Shown: one piece after another, positions 15,324 through 25,134 of the stretch
Position numbering within the stretch: the stretch's first letter is position 1
How the letters are laid out: each line of letters starts with the position of its first letter
NCBI GenBank assembly: GCA_038211615.1
Contig: JBBQVL010000066.1
Coordinates: 1 to 25,134 of the forward strand
Source of the DNA: DASWJZ01 sp038211615
GTDB taxonomy: Bacteria; Pseudomonadota; Alphaproteobacteria; Rhizobiales; Afifellaceae
Length of the DNA: 25,134 bases
Direction: 5' to 3'
Program-made: the position numbers and the translations under genes
Notes under the pieces: model-generated
Seen by the model: the letters and a program-made list of their open reading frames with translations, nothing else
Told to the model about the DNA's origin: nothing
The model's database searches: none

Positions 15324-15492
15324 CTCCCTCTCCGTTTGTCATCCCGGTTTGGCCAAAGGCCAAGACCGGGACCCATACGCACTGAAGCGTTCAGAAGCGG
15401 CACGCCCGGTTTTCAATTCCACCCTTCAGCGGTTATGGGTCCCGGACAGCGTCGCGTTCCGCGCCGCTTCCGGGATGACAACGGAGAGGGAG
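15324..15492. repeat. MITE-like repeat, copy R3 (169 bp)
   Basis: The left end (15324-15347) is identical to that of R1. The right end (15470-15492) lacks one A compared with R1. The inner hairpin is TTGGCC-AAA-GGCCAA: same stem, different loop. It ends 23 bases before the parB stop codon, between convergent genes, and could end parB transcription. Confidence 0.92.
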
Positions 15493-15515
15493 TGGCTTCC
15501 GAAGGAGCTTCGCCG

Positions 15516-16406
15516 CTACCGTCGGATCTTCCGGCAGACATGGTCGAGCTGTTCGAGGCTGCGGTAGTAGAGCGTCACCACCCCGCGCCCCTCCCCCTCG
15601 TCGCCGATCTCCACCTTCATCCCGAGCGCGTCGGTGAGCTCCCTTTCCAGCGCCACGACATCGGCGCTCTTCGCCGCGACCTTGCGCTCGGCCTTCGGAC
15701 GCGGGGTCGCCTGCGGCTGCTGCGCCAGGCGCTCCGTCTCGCGCACCGAAAGATTCTTCTGCACGACGAGCTTCGCCAGCGTCTCCGGATCGGCAGCACC
15801 AAGCAGCGCGCGCCCGTGGCCGGCGGAGAGCGTCCCCTCCTCCAGGAGCGCCAGCACCGACGGCGGCAGCTTCAGGAGCCGCAGCGTGTTCGTCACGTGC
15901 ACGCGGCTCTTGCCGATCGTCTCGCCCAGCGCGCCCTGCGAATATTCGAACTCCTCGATCAGCGCCTGGTAGCCGCGCGCCTCTTCGACCGGGTTCAGGT
16001 CGGCGCGCTGCACGTTCTCCACGATCGCGAGTTCCAGGGCCTCGCGGTCGGAGACATCGAGGATGGTGACCGGCACGTCGTGCAGTCCCGCCCGCTGCGC
16101 CGCGCGCCAGCGCCGCTCGCCGGCGATGATCTCGAAGCGCTCGCCCCTCTCCCCTGGAGTTTGGCCGGCGACGGGCCGCACCACGATCGGCTGCACGATG
16201 CCGTGCGCCTTCAGCGATGCCGCCAGCTCCTCGAGGTCGGCCTCGCGGAAATCGCGGCGCGGGTTGCGCGGGTTGCGGTCGATCAGGTCGATCGGCAGCG
16301 TGCGCCGTCCCCCCTCGGCGGCGATCTTCAGCTCCGGCTCGGCCGGATAGGCCCCGAGCAGCGCATCGAGCCCGCGGCCCAGCCGTCGTTTAGGTTCAAG
16401 TGCCAA
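15516..16406 (-). CDS. parB: Chromosome partitioning protein ParB
   Basis: A CTP-dependent DNA clamp that loads at parS sites and spreads, organising the origin region for segregation with ParA. The 296-residue length is typical. The basic N-terminal tail (KRRLGRGLDALLG) carries the ParA-contacting region. The nuclease-like CTPase domain has IDRNPRNPRRDF, GERRW at 96-100 in IIAGERRWRAAQRAG, and ENVQR at 130-134. The helix-turn-helix follows (LGETIGKSRVHVTNTLRLLKLP, then GHGRALLG), and the C-terminus (VVTLYYRSLEQLDHVCRKI) is the dimer domain. It starts 23 bases after the parA stop. Two parS sites are present at 19770 and 19822, in the same gene cluster. Confidence 0.97.
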   Translation of the reverse strand: MALEPKRRLGRGLDALLGAYPAEPELKIAAEGGRRTLPIDLIDRNPRNPRRDFREADLEELAASLKAHGIVQPIVVRPVAGQTPGERGERFEIIAGERRWRAAQRAGLHDVPVTILDVSDREALELAIVENVQRADLNPVEEARGYQALIEEFEYSQGALGETIGKSRVHVTNTLRLLKLPPSVLALLEEGTLSAGHGRALLGAADPETLAKLVVQKNLSVRETERLAQQPQATPRPKAERKVAAKSADVVALERELTDALGMKVEIGDEGEGRGVVTLYYRSLEQLDHVCRKIRR

Positions 16407-16429
16407 GCTGTTCTCTCCGATTCAAAATA

Positions 16430-17254
16430 TCAGGCCGCCGCCCGAAGCTCTTTCTCGCGCTGCAGGATCTCGATGGCGAGCCTGAGATAGGCCTGGCTGC
16501 CGGCGCATTTCAGGTCGTAGAGGAGCGCCGGCTTACCGTGCGACGGCGCCTCCGAGACGCGCACGTTGCGCGGGATCACGGTGCTGTAGACCTTGTCGCC
16601 CATGTGCGCGCGCACGTCGTCCACCACCTGGCCGGAGAGCTTGTTGCGGCCGTCGAACATGGTGAGCACGATGCCGTGGATGGTGAGCTGCGGGTTGAGC
16701 CCCGCCCTCACCCGCTCCACCGTCGAAAGGATCTGGCTGAGACCCTCGAGCGCGAAGAACTCGCATTGCAGCGGCACCAGCACCGCGTGGCTCGCGGCCA
16801 TGGCGTTGATGGTGAGCAGGTTGAGCGACGGCGGACAGTCGATCAGGATGTAGCTGTAGGCGGCCTCGCGCGGCTCCATCGGGAGCTTCGACACCGCCTG
16901 CCGCAGCCGAAAGTTCCGGTCAGCGGTGTTGGCGATCTCCAGCTCCACGCCGAGAAGATCGAGCGTCGAGGGCACGATATGGAGGCGCGGCACCGCGGTC
17001 GGTATCGCGGCCTCTTCGAGGGTCGCGTCGCCGACCAGCACGTCGTAGGTGGAGACGGCGTTCGGGTTGCGTTCGATGCCGAGACCGGTCGAGGCGTTGC
17101 CCTGCGGGTCGATGTCGATGATCAGCACCGTCTCGTCAATCGCGGCGAGCGCCGTCCCGAGGTTGATCGCCGTCGTGGTCTTGCCCACGCCGCCCTTCTG
17201 GTTGGCGAGCGCCAGCACCCTCGGGCGTTCGGGGATCCGATCGTTGAAGTTCAT
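16430..17254 (-). CDS. parA: Chromosome partitioning ATPase ParA
   Basis: A deviant Walker ATPase (ParA/Soj/MinD family) that binds DNA non-specifically when ATP-bound and moves ParB-parS complexes. The 274-residue product has the deviant Walker A motif KGGVGKTT at residues 20-27 and IIDIDPQGNASTGLG (Walker A', near 46). The Walker B strand is YILIDCPPSLNLLT, followed by PLQCEFFALEGLSQIL. Its ATG overlaps the rsmG stop by four bases (ATGA, 17251-17254), which suggests translational coupling. It is followed by parB on the same strand. The order mnmG-rsmG-parA-parB is classical for bacterial chromosomes. Confidence 0.97.
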   Translation of the reverse strand: MNFNDRIPERPRVLALANQKGGVGKTTTAINLGTALAAIDETVLIIDIDPQGNASTGLGIERNPNAVSTYDVLVGDATLEEAAIPTAVPRLHIVPSTLDLLGVELEIANTADRNFRLRQAVSKLPMEPREAAYSYILIDCPPSLNLLTINAMAASHAVLVPLQCEFFALEGLSQILSTVERVRAGLNPQLTIHGIVLTMFDGRNKLSGQVVDDVRAHMGDKVYSTVIPRNVRVSEAPSHGKPALLYDLKCAGSQAYLRLAIEILQREKELRAAA

Positions 17255-17893
17255 GGCGGCGCGGCCTTGGGGCTGAGGTTGCGGATCGCAAGCACGCGGC
17301 CGCCCGAATCCGTCGCGCTCTCATAGTCTACCACATCGAACGCCCACGACTGAGACGCAGCGTCGAGCTCGTGCACATATTCCCGGCCCTTCAGGAAGAG
17401 CATCACGCTGTCCCTGTGGGCATAGGGGGCGGCGAGGCCGAGCAGCTCGGAGAGCGGCGCGAGCGCGCGGGCGGAGACGACATCCGCCCTCCCCGCCATT
17501 TTCGCTGCATGCACTTCGATCCGCTCGTTGGCGACGGCTGCGTTGACGCCGGTCTCGCGGATGGCGGCGCGCAGAAACGCGGCCTTCTTCGCGTTCGACT
17601 CGACCAGCGTGAAATGCCGTGCGGAAAAATCCTTGCTGGCGATGGCGACGACCAGGCCCGGAAAGCCGGCGCCGCTGCCGACGTCGACCCACTCGCGGAA
17701 ATCCGGCGCATGCCGGAGCAGCTGAAGACTGTCCGCGACGTGCCGCGGCCACACCTCGTCGAGCGCGCCGCGGGCGACGAGATTGTGCACGCGCTGCCAT
17801 TCGGCGAGCAGCGCGACGTAGCGCTCAAGGTCCCGCTTCGTCCGGTCCGCGACGGCGCCGAAACGATCGAGCGCGTCGGCCGGCGAGGGCGCT

Positions 17894-19762
<1,869 letters not shown>

Positions 19763-19769
19763 GGTTACC

Positions 19770-19785
19770 TGTTTCACGTGGAACA
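19770..19785. promoter_or_regulatory. parS site 1 (ParB-binding)
   Basis: TGTTTCACGTGGAACA differs at one base from the widely conserved parS sequence TGTTTCACGTGAAACA. It lies just upstream of the mnmG start, seven bases from its ATG, and only a few kilobases from parAB. Confidence 0.9.
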
Positions 19786-19821
19786 TCCTTAACGGATTCC
19801 CGCCCAAGAACGTTAACAAAC

Positions 19822-19837
19822 TGTTTCACGTGAAACC
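19822..19837. promoter_or_regulatory. parS site 2 (ParB-binding)
   Basis: TGTTTCACGTGAAACC differs from the parS consensus only at the last base. It is 36 bases from parS site 1, and its last base is part of the mnmE stop codon (19837-19839). The pair sits in the short mnmE-mnmG junction. Confidence 0.92.
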
Positions 19838-21126
19838 TATTTGCCGATGCAGAATTCTCGAAACAGACGGTCGAGCATGTCTTCCACGTCCACCCGCCCG
19901 CTCAGCCGCCCAATAGCCTCGCCGGCCACGCGCAGCAAGTCCGCGGTCAGCTCGTCGGCGGAGGCGGGCACGCCGCGGAGCGCTTCGATGGCCTCAAGAA
20001 TCGCCTGCTTCTGCCGTTCCCGTGAGACCAGGGCATTGCCCGCACCGAGGGATTCCGCCGCTGCGCAGCCGATCCTTTCGGTGAGCGCGGGCAGGCCCTC
20101 GCCCGTGAAAACGGAAATTCCGAGCTCAGCCGAATGGGCTTGTCTAGCAACATCGACCTTTGTCGCAATCCGCCAGACAGGCCCCGCCGGCAGGTCCGAC
20201 GGCTGCTCGAAGGGAAGGGCGCTATCGGCGAGCCAGAGGATAAGATCGGCCTCATCCGCCGACCGCCTTGCCCTCCGAACCCCCTCGGCCTCAGCCTCGG
20301 ACGAACTCTCACGCAAGCCTGCGGTGTCGAAAAGCACGACCGGATATCCGCCAAGGTCGAGCGGCACTTCCAGGACATCGCGCGTCGTGCCGGGCTCCGC
20401 CGTGACGATCGCGACGTCGCGCCGCGCCAGCACATTGAGCAGCGAAGATTTCCCCGCGTTTGGCCGGCCAAGGATCGCGACGCGAAATCCCTCCCGCACA
20501 CGCTCGCCGGACCGGGCGCCCGCGACAGCACCCTCCATCTCGGCACGCAGCCCTGCCACACGCTCGCCGAAATCCGCCGGAAGCGCCTCCGCCACGTCGC
20601 CCTCATCGGAAAAATCCAGCCGCGCCTCGATTTCGGCGCGCAGCCCGATCAAGACCTCGCGCCAGCACTCCGCCCGTTTCGACAGCGCGCCGCCGGCCTG
20701 TCCGATAGCCTGGCGGCGCTGCACATCGGTCTCCGCCGCAACCAGATCCGCGAGGCCTTCCACCTGGGTCAGGTCGAGCTTGCCGTTCAGGAAGGCGCGG
20801 CGCGCGAACTCGCCGGGCTCCGCCAGCCGCAGCCCCGAATCCGAAAGGGCTACAAAAAGCGCCTGGACGACCGCCCGGCTCCCATGCGCCTGCAGCTCCG
20901 CCATATCCTCGCCAGTTTCGCTGCGCGGGCCCGGAAACCAGAGGATCAAACTCTGGTCGATGATGTCGCCGTCGGCTCGTCGCAAGGTTCGCAATGCGGC
21001 GCGACGGGGCTCGGGGAGGGTGGGGGTGAGCGCCAGGACCGCGCTGCGCGCCAGCGGGCCGGAAATCCGGATAACGGCGACGCCAGCCGGGACAGGGCCG
21101 CTCGACAGCGCGTATATGGTATCCAT
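19837..21126 (-). CDS. mnmE: tRNA modification GTPase MnmE (TrmE)
   Basis: GTPase partner of MnmG in the modification of tRNA wobble uridine. The 429-residue product starts MDTIYALSSGPVPAGVAVIRISGP, the family's N-terminal tetrahydrofolate-binding domain, followed by HGSRAVVQALF and EPGEFARRAFLNGKLDLTQVEGL. The inserted G domain has G1 GRPNAGKS (220-227), G2 EPGTTRD (243-249) and G3 DTAG (267-270). The usual NKxD at G4 is TKVD here (322-325), a change I believe is common in alphaproteobacteria. It ends in FCIGK with the catalytic cysteine. The ATG at 21126 fits the family; an in-frame GTG at 21153 would add nine residues. It heads the mnmE-mnmG-rsmG-parA-parB run and is divergent from the next gene with only 27 bases between starts. 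Confidence 0.96.
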   Translation of the reverse strand: MDTIYALSSGPVPAGVAVIRISGPLARSAVLALTPTLPEPRRAALRTLRRADGDIIDQSLILWFPGPRSETGEDMAELQAHGSRAVVQALFVALSDSGLRLAEPGEFARRAFLNGKLDLTQVEGLADLVAAETDVQRRQAIGQAGGALSKRAECWREVLIGLRAEIEARLDFSDEGDVAEALPADFGERVAGLRAEMEGAVAGARSGERVREGFRVAILGRPNAGKSSLLNVLARRDVAIVTAEPGTTRDVLEVPLDLGGYPVVLFDTAGLRESSSEAEAEGVRRARRSADEADLILWLADSALPFEQPSDLPAGPVWRIATKVDVARQAHSAELGISVFTGEGLPALTERIGCAAAESLGAGNALVSRERQKQAILEAIEALRGVPASADELTADLLRVAGEAIGRLSGRVDVEDMLDRLFREFCIGK

Positions 21127-21153
21127 CAAATCTTCACCGATCGTCGAGGCCAC

Positions 21154-23172
<2,019 letters not shown>

Positions 23173-23200
23173 ACCCTGGAGTCACTTGCCATCTTTCAAT

Positions 23201-23232
23201 ATGGGCGCCAAGCTGGCATAAATGTCGCCCAT
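23201..23232. promoter_or_regulatory. Nested inverted repeat at the start of the VapBC-type operon (possible operator)
   Basis: ATGGGCG (23201-23207) and CGCCCAT (23226-23232) are perfect inverted repeats. Inside them GCCA (23207-23210) and TGGC (23214-23217) form a second pair. The site covers the antitoxin's start codon region. Type II antitoxins usually bind such sites in their own promoters, so this is a candidate operator; no clear -35/-10 pair was seen. Confidence 0.4.
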
Positions 23233-23440
23233 GGATGATACGCTGCGAAAGATCACAGTCCAGATTTCCGAGCGCGATCTCGAGATGGCCCGGGAGTTCA
23301 CCGGCGAGGGGATAACCGAGACCGTGCGCGCGGGGATCAGAAGCCTTGCCTCAATGCGCGCACAGCAGCGGCTGCTCAAGCTGCAGGGCAAGATCAAGTT
23401 CACCATGACGCTCGACGAACTTCGCCGCGACCGCGGATGA
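23222..23440 (+). CDS. VapB-type antitoxin (putative)
   Basis: A 72-residue protein directly upstream of a PIN-domain toxin gene, overlapping it by four bases (ATGA). The N-terminus KITVQISERDLEMAREFTGEGITETVRAGIRSLA has the strand-helix-helix pattern of a ribbon-helix-helix DNA-binding domain. The charged C-terminus (LLKLQGKIKFTMTLDELRRDRG) resembles the toxin-binding tail of VapB antitoxins of this kind. Size, order and overlap are typical of type II toxin-antitoxin operons. Two in-frame ATGs are possible (23222 and 23231) and neither has a good ribosome-binding site. The expected role is to neutralise the toxin and repress its own promoter; this is inferred from family and position. Confidence 0.82.
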   Translation: MSPMDDTLRKITVQISERDLEMAREFTGEGITETVRAGIRSLASMRAQQRLLKLQGKIKFTMTLDELRRDRG

Positions 23441-23811
23441 TCGCCGCCGACACAAGCTCCCTGGTGGCCTACTTCGAAGGCGACGGCGGAGCGGATGTCG
23501 ACAAGATCGTCGAGGCCATGACAGCCGGGCAGCTGGCGCTGCCGCCGGTCGTGATCACCGAAATCCTCAGCGACCCAGCCGCGGCTCTGGCTCTCGACAA
23601 GGAAATTCCGCTCCTCGCGGTCCTTCCTATCGATGCAGGATATTGGCTGCGTGCAGCCCGTTCACGCCGCGCTCTTCAGCAGAACAGGCTGAAGGCGAAA
23701 GTGGCCGATGCGCTGATTGCGCAATCCTGTATCGACCACGATGTCGCGCTCATTACACGGGACCGCGACTTCCGCCACTTCGCAAAGCTTTGCGGGCTGA
23801 AACTCGCCTAG
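23437..23811 (+). CDS. vapC: VapC-type PIN-domain ribonuclease toxin
   Basis: A 124-residue PIN-domain protein, the toxin partner of the preceding gene. PIN toxins are magnesium-dependent ribonucleases, many of which cut tRNAs or rRNA. The four acidic active-site positions are visible: Asp5 (AADTSSLV), Glu42 (VITEIL), Asp91 (VADALIAQ) and Asp109 in ITRDRDF. It ends in HFAKLCGLKLA, as PIN toxins often do. All catalytic residues are kept, so it is likely active. It is convergent with rho, with 35 bases between stops, and lies in a part of the genome that is otherwise core, which suggests a later insertion. RNA target unknown. Confidence 0.9.
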   Translation: MIAADTSSLVAYFEGDGGADVDKIVEAMTAGQLALPPVVITEILSDPAAALALDKEIPLLAVLPIDAGYWLRAARSRRALQQNRLKAKVADALIAQSCIDHDVALITRDRDFRHFAKLCGLKLA

Positions 23812-23846
23812 GAAGCGGCTGAGAACGCTACGAAAAAGAAACCCGC

Positions 23847-25112
23847 CTACGTATTCATCGAATCGAAGAACTCGGCGTTGTTCTTGGTCTGCTTCAACTT
23901 GTCGAGCAGAAACTCGATCGCATCCACCACGCCCATCGAGGAGAGGATGCGGCGGAGCACGAAGATCTTCGAGAGATCGCCCTTCGGCACCAGCAGCTCT
24001 TCCTTGCGCGTGCCGGACTTCAGGATGTCCATCGACGGGAAGATGCGCTTGTCGGAAACCTTGCGGTCGAGCACGATTTCGGAATTGCCCGTGCCCTTGA
24101 ACTCCTCGAAGATTACCTCGTCCATGCGGCTGCCGGTGTCGATCAGCGCCGTCGCGATGATGGTCAGCGAGCCGCCTTCCTCGATATTGCGTGCCGCGCC
24201 GAAGAAGCGCTTCGGCCGCTGCAGCGCATTGGCGTCGACGCCGCCGGTCAGCACCTTTCCGGAGGACGGCACGACGGTGTTGTAGGCGCGGCCGAGACGC
24301 GTGATCGAATCGAGCAGGATGACGACGTCGCGTCCGTGCTCCACCAGACGCTTGGCCTTCTCGATCACCATCTCCGCCACCGCGACGTGGCGCGAGGCAG
24401 GCTCGTCGAAGGTGGAGGAAATCACCTCGCCCTTCACCGTGCGCTGCATGTCGGTCACTTCCTCCGGCCGCTCGTCGATCAGGAGCACGATCAGGAAGCA
24501 CTCCGGATGGTTGGCGGTGATCGAGCGGGCGATGTTCTGCAGGATGACGGTCTTGCCGGTGCGCGGCTGCGCCACGATCAGCGCGCGCTGGCCCTTGCCG
24601 AGCGGCGCGACGAGATCGATGACGCGCGCGGTTATGTCCTTCCGCGTCGGGTCCTCGACTTCCATCTTGAACCGCTCGTCGGGATAGAGCGGAGTCAGAT
24701 TGTCGAAGTGCACCTTGTGGCGCGCCTTGTCGGGATCCTCGAAATTGATGCGGTTGACTTTCAGCAGCGCGAAGTAGCGCTCGCCCTCTTTCGGGCTGCG
24801 GATCTGGCCCTCCACGGTGTCGCCGGTGCGCAGTGAAAAGCGACGGATCTGCGAGGGGGAGATGTAGATGTCGTCCGGTCCCGGCAGGTAATTCGCGTCG
24901 GGCGAGCGCAGGAACCCGAAGCCGTCCTGCAGCACTTCGACGACGCCTTCGCCGATGATGTCGACCTCGTTGTCAGCAAGCTTTTTCAGAATTGCGAACA
25001 TCAGCTCCTGCTTGCGGAGCGTGTTGGCGTTTTCGACCGCCTGCTCCTCGGCAAAGCTCAGGAGCTCGGTAGGCGATTTGGACTTCAGGTCCTGAAGTTT
25101 TACTTCACTCAT
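23847..25112 (-). CDS. rho: Transcription termination factor Rho
   Basis: A hexameric RNA-dependent ATPase that ends transcription at Rho-dependent sites. The 421-residue product is complete: N-terminal helical part (MSEVKLQDLKSKSPTELL), and RNA-binding cold-shock-like domain (GFGFLRSPDANYLPGPDDIYISPSQIRRF). The P-loop is APLGKGQRALIVAQPRTGKT, the Walker B strand is VVILLDSITRLGRAYN, and the Q- and R-loop region covers GGVDANALQRPKRFFGAARN and GTGNSEIVLDRKV. The start at 25112 is the family start; only 22 bases upstream are in the window, so the promoter is not seen. In Rhizobiales rho usually stands next to mnmE; here a YyaL-like gene and a toxin-antitoxin pair lie between them. Confidence 0.97.
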   Translation of the reverse strand: MSEVKLQDLKSKSPTELLSFAEEQAVENANTLRKQELMFAILKKLADNEVDIIGEGVVEVLQDGFGFLRSPDANYLPGPDDIYISPSQIRRFSLRTGDTVEGQIRSPKEGERYFALLKVNRINFEDPDKARHKVHFDNLTPLYPDERFKMEVEDPTRKDITARVIDLVAPLGKGQRALIVAQPRTGKTVILQNIARSITANHPECFLIVLLIDERPEEVTDMQRTVKGEVISSTFDEPASRHVAVAEMVIEKAKRLVEHGRDVVILLDSITRLGRAYNTVVPSSGKVLTGGVDANALQRPKRFFGAARNIEEGGSLTIIATALIDTGSRMDEVIFEEFKGTGNSEIVLDRKVSDKRIFPSMDILKSGTRKEELLVPKGDLSKIFVLRRILSSMGVVDAIEFLLDKLKQTKNNAEFFDSMNT

Positions 25113-25134
25113 GGATTAAGGCCCGGTGGGGAAA

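Noticed and set aside
14477..15492. CRISPR-like array
   Set aside because: Repeat units are about 169 bp with spacers that resemble each other, not short repeats with unique spacers, and no cas genes are present.
15336..16490. Long plus-strand open frame opposite parB
   Set aside because: Shadow frame of parB caused by high GC; it has a histidine- and arginine-rich composition with no domain.
19789..19816. CtrA-binding site (two TTAAC motifs near the parS sites)
   Set aside because: The two TTAA motifs are about 20 bases apart instead of the seven required in the TTAA-N7-TTAAC box.
20134..21153. Long upstream extension of the YyaL-like reading frame on the plus strand
   Set aside because: It is antisense to mnmE, whose frame is strongly conserved; the family start is at 21154.

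Overview
The window is a GC-rich, gene-dense piece of an alphaproteobacterial chromosome, most likely from Hyphomicrobiales (Rhizobiales). The main reason is gene order. On the minus strand rho, mnmE, mnmG, rsmG, parA and parB run in the order typical of the origin-proximal region of that group. They are followed by holA, lptE and leuS on the plus strand and a YggS-type gene. The lolA / xth / cyclic-nucleotide-binding protein / OmpR-type regulator / L,D-transpeptidase block also matches Rhizobiales. Taxonomy is inferred from synteny and sequence style, not from a database search.

Layout. 1-1304: a SAM methyltransferase cut by the window edge and a GFA-type zinc protein. 1393-3134: a LolA-like lipoprotein carrier and an exonuclease III family nuclease, separated by about 300 bases that hold a perfect intrinsic terminator and other possible RNA hairpins. 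3166-5061: a CSLREA / glycine-rich / Calx-beta surface-type protein that looks like an accessory insertion. 5230-7152: a two-gene regulatory operon (CenR/OtpR-like regulator plus cyclic-nucleotide-binding protein), divergent from an L,D-transpeptidase. 7381-10142: a small DUF1127 protein, a HerA-type ATPase and a YggS PLP protein. 10267-14455: the leuS-lptE-holA cluster. 14459-15492: an array of 169-bp MITE-like repeats around a small GIY-YIG nuclease gene. 15516-21126: parB, parA, rsmG, mnmG and mnmE, with two parS sites between mnmG and mnmE. 21154-25112: a YyaL/SPATA20-like protein, a VapBC-type toxin-antitoxin pair and rho.

How the genes work together. MnmE and MnmG form the complex that modifies U34 of certain tRNAs, and RsmG methylates 16S rRNA. 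ParA, ParB and the two parS sites form the chromosome segregation machine. HolA is the clamp-loader delta subunit. LolA and LptE serve lipoprotein and LPS transport to the outer membrane, which fits with the envelope regulator and L,D-transpeptidase nearby.

The least ordinary region is 14459-15492. A GIY-YIG endonuclease gene sits between copies of a repeat with 24-bp perfect terminal inverted repeats. The short spacers between the later repeat copies look like the gene's own leader and first codons with the rest of the gene deleted. This suggests a full element with internally deleted derivatives. The mobile role of the nuclease is inference.
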